NCBI GenBank assembly: GCA_963763095.1
Contig: CAVXNR010000016.1
Location: 62,001-126,000 of the forward strand
Source of the DNA: CAVUCH01 sp963763095
Lineage (GTDB): Bacteria > Acidobacteriota > Vicinamibacteria > Vicinamibacterales > JAENWD01
DNA length: 64,000 nucleotides
Direction of reading: 5' to 3'
Shown: positions 59,146 through 64,000 of the stretch, piece after piece
Position numbering within the stretch: the stretch's first letter is position 1
Layout of the letters: every line of letters begins with the position of its first letter
Translations under genes and position numbers: made by a program
The notes under the pieces: generated by a model
The model's input: the letters and a program-made list of their open reading frames with translations, nothing else
What the model was told of the DNA's origin: nothing
Databases searched by the model: none

Positions 59146-59976
59146 TCAGCCTTCGACGATCCGCTCCGGGTGCGTGTAGATGTTGAAGCGCTCGCCGCGG
59201 GCGAAGCCAACGAGGGTGATGCCGCACGCCTCCGCGAGGTCGATCGCGAGGCTCGAAGGCGCCGAGACCGCGACGAGCATGGGAATGCCGGCGAGGCAGG
59301 CCTTCTGGACCAGTTCGAATGAGGCCCGCCCGCTGACGGCGAGCACGAAGTCGTCCAGCGGCAGACGGTCCCCCTCGAACATCGTCCCCACGATCTTGTC
59401 GACGGCGTTGTGGCGGCCGACGTCCTCGGCCGATACGGCCACTTCGCCGTCGTGCCTGAAGAGGGCGGCTGCGTGGAGTCCGCCCGTCCCGTCGAAAACA
59501 GGTTGCGCAGCGCGGAGGCGGGCAGGGATGCTCGCCACGCCTGCAGCATCCAGCGACCACGAGACCGGCAGCGGCGCCCTGTCGCGTGCGAGGGATTCGA
59601 TCGAGACCCGTCCGCACAACCCACAGGCGGATGTCATGGCCACGTGCCGCCGCTCGTTCATGTGCTCGCCGAGCGCGCGTGACACGCGTTCGCCCACAAT
59701 CACGTTGACCCGATTACCGAGGACGGAATCACCGGGCCACGCGTCGACGGCGACCACGTCGGCGCGGCTGTCGATCACCCCTTCACTGAACAGGAACCCG
59801 AGCGCGAGCGGCCAATCAGCGCCGGGCGTGCGCATGATGACGGCGAAGCGCTCACCGTTCACCCGCACCTCGAGAGGCGCTTCGATCGCCACGAGATCGC
59901 GATGCTGGTCGCGCGTTACGCCGCTGCAGGCCGTGACCGGCACGCTGCGGCTGGCGGCGGGCCCGTTGAATTCCAT
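59146..59976 (-). CDS. fdhD: Formate dehydrogenase accessory sulfurtransferase FdhD
   Basis: 276 residues. The CGLC motif carries C118 and C121, the latter matching the essential Cys of E. coli FdhD. Other family text is PLALGFLFSEGVI, AVSAEDVGRHNAVDKIVG and SGRASFELVQKA. It transfers sulfur from IscS to the Mo-bisMGD cofactor of formate dehydrogenases in the cytoplasm. The only client in the window is the adjacent YdeP-type protein, which lies downstream on the same strand. Confidence 0.95.
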   Translation of the reverse strand: MEFNGPAASRSVPVTACSGVTRDQHRDLVAIEAPLEVRVNGERFAVIMRTPGADWPLALGFLFSEGVIDSRADVVAVDAWPGDSVLGNRVNVIVGERVSRALGEHMNERRHVAMTSACGLCGRVSIESLARDRAPLPVSWSLDAAGVASIPARLRAAQPVFDGTGGLHAAALFRHDGEVAVSAEDVGRHNAVDKIVGTMFEGDRLPLDDFVLAVSGRASFELVQKACLAGIPMLVAVSAPSSLAIDLAEACGITLVGFARGERFNIYTHPERIVEG

Positions 59977-60119
59977 AGGGTCAGTCGTGCGGCGGGAGAC
60001 GCTCGCACCCTGCTACTGCACCTCGAGATCGACCCACCCGTCGGCGCGCACCCGGCGCAGGCCGCGGTCGTTCTGCGACACGCGCTCCTGCAGCGTGGAC
60101 GGGCCGTTTGGGACGTCCG

Positions 60120-61662
60120 CTACGGCCCTGGCGCAGGCGCATGGCCGTCCAGGAACCGCCGCACCACAACGGCGGGGTCCCGCTTTTCTCCCTCCACAGC
60201 GTAGTTCATCGCGCGCATGTCCGCCTCGCGAATCTGTCCAGCGAGGCGCTCGATCGCGGTGCGGATGCGCGGCTCCCGCAGCAGGGTGGCCGCGTGCACC
60301 ACCGGCACGGCATCATATGGCGGGAAATAGTGCCGATCGTCCTCGAGCATCGCGAGATCGAGGGCGGCGATGAGCCCGGCGGTCGCATCGCCGGCGATCA
60401 TGTCGACCTGTCCGCCCGCGACGGCGCGGTAGGTCAGCGACAGGTCCATCACGCGCGGCGCCTCCGCGAACTGAAGCCCGTAAGCGCGTGACAGCCCAGG
60501 AAATCCATCCGCCCGCTCCAGGAACTCGTATCCGAAACCGGCGCGCCACCCGCGCGCATGTGGGACAGCGTCGCTGATGGAGCGCAGCCGTAGCCGGCGC
60601 GCATCGTCGCCGCGCACCAGCAGCGCAAAGGTGTTGTTGAAGCCGAGCGCCGGCAGCATCGTGCGGCCGCTCGCCGCATACTGCTCGCGGACGATGTCGA
60701 GGACCGCGCTCCTGTCGTTGGCGACCGGTCGCTTGAATATGGCTGACAGCGCGGTCCCGGTGTACTCGACGTACACATCGATTTCGCCTGCCCTCAGCGC
60801 CCGGTCGCAGATGAACGTGCCGCCGAGATTGAGGCGGCGATCGACCCTCAGCCCGCCGTACCGCTCCAGCGTTTGCGCCAGCAGCTCGCCCAGGACGATC
60901 TGCTCCGTGAAGTTCTTCGACCCCACGACCACCGCATGCGTGCGCCGGGACGTGAGCGCGAGCGAGACGCCGGCGAAGCCCATGAGCACGAGCGCGCCAG
61001 CCACGAGGGCGGTCGACAGACCTCGCCGGCGGCGCCCCCGCGTGCGCCGCTGCAACAGGGCGAGCGCACCATCTGCAAGGAGTGCGAGGGCGGCTGACGG
61101 CACGGCCCCGGCCAGGATGACGGTGGCGTCCACCATCGACAGGCCGCGGAAGATGTATTCGCCGAGCCCGCCCGCCCCGATCGCTGCTGCGATAGTTGCC
61201 GTGCCCACGCCGACGACGGTGGCCACGCGGATGCCGGCCAGCATGGAGGGCCAGGCGAGCGGCAGCTCGATCAGCCGCAGCAGCTCGAACGGCCGCATGC
61301 CCATGGCGAGTGCTGCCTCCCGCACCGCCGGATCGATCCCCTGAAACCCCGCAACTGTCGTCCGCATGATCGGCAGGACGGCGTAGAGCACCAGCGCGAC
61401 GATCGCTGCGCGGGGACCGATCCCGCCAACGAAGGGCAGCGGCAGCAGGAAGCCGAAGAGCGCCAGGCTGGGGATCGTCTGAACGAGGTTGGCCACCCCG
61501 AGAATGGGGGAGCCCAGCCGCGGGCGCTTCGCCGCGACGATTCCGAGAGGGATGGCGAGCACCAGCGCGGCCGCCGTGGAGAGTACCGACCAGCGCCACG
61601 TGCTGCGCCACGAGGTGACCGAGCTCGGACGCGTGCGTCTGCCAGAACGCGAGCAGCCTCAC
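60120..61662 (-). CDS. Glycine betaine/choline ABC transporter: permease fused to substrate-binding protein, frameshifted
   Basis: Start GTG 61662, overlapping the ATPase stop as GTGA. The first 24 or so residues (LLAFWQTHASELGHLVAQHVAL) are in one frame. One extra base near 61590 shifts to the frame reading VLSTAAALVLAIPLGIVAAK. The permease half has about six helices with REAALAMGMRPFELLRLIELP as the coupling loop. From about residue 235 a substrate-binding domain follows: VVVGSKNFTEQIVLGELLAQ, GTFICDRALRAGEIDVYVEYTGTALS and VDMIAGDATAGLIAALD, matching OpuBC/OsmF-type choline or betaine binders. Such fusions place the binding domain outside, tethered to the channel. Removing one base gives about 513 residues. 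Confidence 0.88.
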
Positions 61663-62401
61663 CCGCGGGTTTCTCCCGCGTCGAGCAGGCGCCGCACTCG
61701 GGCGTCGCGCGACTCCGCAATCGCGGCGGCGGTGTCCCACGCGATGAGGGTGCCCTCTTCGAGCATGCCGACCCGATCGCCGAGCGCGAAGGCTTCGGAC
61801 ATGTCGTGCGTCACGATCACGACCGTCTTCCGCACCCGGGCCTGGATGGCCCGGAACTCAGCGCGGAGTTCCGCTCGGGTGATCGGATCGAGCGCACCAA
61901 AAGGCTCGTCCATGAGCAGCACGGGTGGGTCGGCGGCCAGTGCGCGCGCAATGCCCACACGCTGCCGCTGCCCGCCGGAGAGCTCATCGGGCCATCGGTC
62001 GCGGAACTCCGCCGCACGCAGGCCGACGAGCGCGAGCAGGTCATCACTGCGCGTGCGGATGCGCTCGTCGGGCCACGCCAGCAGTCGCGGCACGATCCCA
62101 ACGTTTTCGCCCACGGTGAGATGCGGAAACAGCCCGATCTCCTGCAGTGACGTACCCGGCGTGCCGACGGAGGTCGGTACCGATCCCAGGCCTGCGCGTC
62201 TCGGCCGCTGACGCGGATGGTGCCCGCATCAGGCGCGAGCAGGCGGTTGATTAACTTGAGGATGGTGCTCTTGCCCGCGCCGCTGCGCCCCACCAAGGCG
62301 AGCGTCTCGCCCGACGGCACCGAGAAGGACACCCCGTCGAGGATGCGCCGGCCCGGGCGTGAGAAGGTGACCGAGCTGAACTCGATGGCGGCAGCAGCCA
62401 C
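61659..62401 (-). CDS. Glycine betaine/choline ABC transporter ATPase, two frameshifts
   Basis: GTG 62401. Walker A GRSGAGKSTILKLINRLL is intact in the first frame. Two extra bases, at about 62173 and 62148, break the frame on both sides of RRHAGYV; the third frame restores LQEIGLFPHLTVGENV and continues. The ABC signature LSGGQRQRVGIARALA, Walker B VLLMDEPFGALDP and H-loop VTHDMSEA are all present. It powers uptake of osmoprotectants and ends in the GTGA overlap with the permease-binding fusion. Removing both bases gives about 246 residues; the length is 3n+2. It lacks room for C-terminal CBS domains. Confidence 0.9.
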
Positions 62402-62467
62402 GCACCGATTGTATCCGCCGTTACCGCGCTCGGCCGGACATCCCCGCCGGCCCGTACACGCTCGAAG

Positions 62468-62599
62468 TCATCGTACGCGGGAAAGATCGGGCGAAACTCG
62501 AACGGCGCCAATGGCTCGATTTCGAGGTGCGGCGCGCAAGGACCCGATCGACAGGGTGACGGAGGCGAGTAGACCCAGGAGGCAGAGCGGACGACCCAT
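62468..62599 (-). CDS. Short ORF with signal-peptide-like start, possibly broken
   Basis: 43 residues from ATG 62599 with GGAGGTGAAG just before it. The N-terminus MGRPLCLLGLLASVTLSIGS looks like a secretion signal, but the rest (RAAPRNRAIGAVRVSPD) is short and ends at a TGA. Another frame continues with EIEPLAPFEFRPIFPAYDDFE, so a frameshift in a small exported protein is possible. The gap 62402-62668 holds nothing else I can see. Confidence 0.3.
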   Translation of the reverse strand: MGRPLCLLGLLASVTLSIGSLRAAPRNRAIGAVRVSPDLSRVR

Positions 62600-62668
62600 A
62601 CCTTCACCTCCACGCGCCGCATGCCGCGCGTCAGCCGAGTGTAGCAGCCCTGGGCACGCCGGACGGAG

Positions 62669-63271
62669 TTATGGGGCGCCGTGCTCCTTGTGTTCGCAGC
62701 CTTTGAACTCAGTAGAGAACATCTGGGGGTCATCCCCGATGTCCTGGATCAGGCCAAGCTCCGACGTGTAGAAGCCGGTGATGGTCATGCCCTTCAGCGC
62801 CTGGAAGAACTCCACGCCGGGTACGTCGCCCGGCGATGGGGCGGTGGCTGTGCTCAGGCCCGTGAGCAGTTCAACCTGCTGTGGCGGCGGCGCGCTCACG
62901 AAAGGTGAGCGAAATCGCTCTGCGCTCTGAGCGTCCACCCACGCGAGCCCCTGCAGGAATTTCTCGCGCGGCTCCGATTCGGCCTCGGCGAGCACCATGT
63001 CCATGTACTCGTTCACCTTTGCTGCCTTCGCGCCCGGGGTTTCGGTCTCCGGGATGATCAGCTCGGTCAACGTGATCACCAGTTCGTTCTGGGCGGCATT
63101 GAACACCTTGGGCTTCCAGGCGCCCGCGGCGGCTTCCGGGGAGGGCCGCTGTGCGGCGTGCTGCTCCGCAACCGCAAGCAGGTTCTCGACCCAGAGCGGC
63201 GCGGTGACGGCGGCGGCGGTCCCTCGAGCGAGATGCCCGAGCGCCTGGCGCCGGGTCAGTTCTGATGGCAT
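62669..63271 (-). CDS. Gluconate 2-dehydrogenase subunit 3 family protein
   Basis: 200 residues with a Tat-type signal (TRRQALGHLARGTAAAVTAP). The mature part has FNAAQNELVITLTELIIPETETPGAKAAKV and EFFQALKGMTITGFYTSELGL, the conserved subunit-3 pattern. This copy is intact, in contrast to the one at 51067. No GMC partner lies in the window; it would be expected downstream or elsewhere. It follows the TIM-barrel gene at 63308 on the same strand. Confidence 0.9.
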   Translation of the reverse strand: MPSELTRRQALGHLARGTAAAVTAPLWVENLLAVAEQHAAQRPSPEAAAGAWKPKVFNAAQNELVITLTELIIPETETPGAKAAKVNEYMDMVLAEAESEPREKFLQGLAWVDAQSAERFRSPFVSAPPPQQVELLTGLSTATAPSPGDVPGVEFFQALKGMTITGFYTSELGLIQDIGDDPQMFSTEFKGCEHKEHGAP

Positions 63272-63307
63272 GGTGAATTCTCCCGCCGAGCCCAGTGGTC
63301 CCTGATC

Positions 63308-64000
63308 TCAGGCCCAGTACGCCGTCCCTGCCGGCGCTTCAATCACGATCTGCTTCAGGAACGCGATGGCCTTCTTCAGCCCCTCATCGCCCGACATCAG
63401 GCTGTCTTCGTGCTCGATGCTGACCACGTGATCGTAGCCCACGAGCCGCAGGTTGGACAGGATGTCCCTCCACACGCTCTCCCCGTTGCCGTAGCCGACC
63501 GTCCGGAAGATCCACGAGCGCTTGATCTCGTCGGTGTACTTCTTGACGTCGAGCACGCCGTTCACGGCCGTGTTCTGGGCGTCGATCCGGCAGTCCTTCG
63601 CGTGCACGTGGTAGATACAGTCACCGAGCGCGCGGATCGCGGCGGCCACATCCACCTGCTGCCAGAACATGTGGCTCGGATCGAAGTTGCAGCCGATGGT
63701 GCCCCGGGCCACGTCCCGCAGCCGCAGCATCGTCTCCGGGTTGTAGGCGACGAAGTTGGGGTGCATCTCGATGGCGACACGCACGCCGGCCGACTGGCAC
63801 TTCCTCGCAGTCTCGGTCCAATACGGGATGACCTTCTCCTTCCACTGCCACTCGAGCATCTCCAGGTACTCAGGCGGCCATGGGGCCGTGATCCAGTTGG
63901 GCTGTTTCGCCGACGGGTCTCCGCCGGGGCAACCGCTGAACGTGATCACCTGCTTCACGCCGAGCTTACCGGCGAGCTGGACCGTCTGCTCGAATACCGC
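63308..64000 (-). CDS. Sugar phosphate isomerase/epimerase-like TIM-barrel protein, 5' end cut off
   Basis: At least 230 residues are visible and the frame is open to base 64000, so the start lies outside. Xylose-isomerase-like barrel with VITFSGCPGGDP, VAIEMHPNFVAYNPETM (E, H), GCNFDPSHMFWQQVDV (D, H), HVHAKDCR and VVSIEHEDSLM (E), which are the expected metal ligands. The end is PAGTAYWA. It is the IolE-like type found beside oxidoreductases in sugar acid or inositol breakdown. Likely co-transcribed with the subunit-3 gene after it. Confidence 0.9.
   Translation of the reverse strand, partial: AVFEQTVQLAGKLGVKQVITFSGCPGGDPSAKQPNWITAPWPPEYLEMLEWQWKEKVIPYWTETARKCQSAGVRVAIEMHPNFVAYNPETMLRLRDVARGTIGCNFDPSHMFWQQVDVAAAIRALGDCIYHVHAKDCRIDAQNTAVNGVLDVKKYTDEIKRSWIFRTVGYGNGESVWRDILSNLRLVGYDHVVSIEHEDSLMSGDEGLKKAIAFLKQIVIEAPAGTAYWA

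Noticed and set aside
59977..60119. A short gene between fdhD and the betaine transporter fusion
   Set aside because: A minus-strand frame looks protein-like for about 35 codons, but it has no start, no ribosome site and no family match, so chance in GC-rich sequence is enough.

Overview
The window is about 64 kb of GC-rich bacterial chromosome with no rRNA, tRNA, CRISPR or phage genes that I could see. The gene content points to the Acidobacteriota, probably the Vicinamibacteria/Luteitalea side. The signs are Oar-like TonB receptors with a carboxypeptidase-regulatory N-terminus, GMC oxidoreductases paired with gluconate dehydrogenase subunit 3, Tat-exported Gfo/Idh and TIM-barrel sugar proteins, a YncE/phosphoesterase fusion, a glycine-zipper protein, and dispersed palindromes of the GCCGGGACTTCAGTCCCGGC type. 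The taxon is an inference from gene families, not from a marker gene.

Layout. 1-4.7 kb: a YncE/phosphatase-family gene with an in-frame stop, a TonB receptor and a small lipoprotein. 4.9-9.4 kb: a TonB receptor, YfiR and a CHASE8/HAMP/GAF/GGDEF diguanylate cyclase, forming one outer-membrane-to-c-di-GMP signalling operon. 9.6-17.8 kb: a phosphate island with a porin, pstS, pstC, pstA, a DUF47 protein and pit, converging on a PhoR/PhoB-type two-component pair; no pstB is present. 18-26.3 kb: assorted envelope genes, namely a glycine-zipper protein, a NicO transporter, a secreted protein with kinase-like motifs coupled to an Omp85-type barrel, a class A beta-lactamase-like protein, a Spy-like protein and an MFS exporter. 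26.4-30.6 kb: a hexuronate-type MFS transporter, a NagB-like protein and RecQ. 31-41.3 kb: a carbohydrate locus with a GH106 rhamnosidase-like enzyme, an Oar/SusC-like receptor, GH88, an SDR and an oxidoreductase. 41.4-46.2 kb: an ATP-grasp ligase, a zinc metallopeptidase and an MFS transporter in one tight run, then an Old Yellow Enzyme homologue. 46.4-49.1 kb: feoA-feoB and a small membrane protein behind a Fur box. 49.4-56.7 kb: a periplasmic sugar-oxidation cluster and a DUF4142 protein. 56.8-62.4 kb: a YdeP-type formate dehydrogenase-like protein, FdhD, and a glycine betaine/choline ABC transporter whose permease and binding protein are fused. 62.7-64 kb: a second subunit-3/TIM-barrel pair, cut by the window end.

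A major caution: at least nine otherwise well conserved genes are broken by a net one-base shift, and in nearly every case the reading frame is restored by removing one base. No other decay is visible in them. This looks more like insertion errors in the assembly than real pseudogenes, so I annotate these as single genes and mark the shift.
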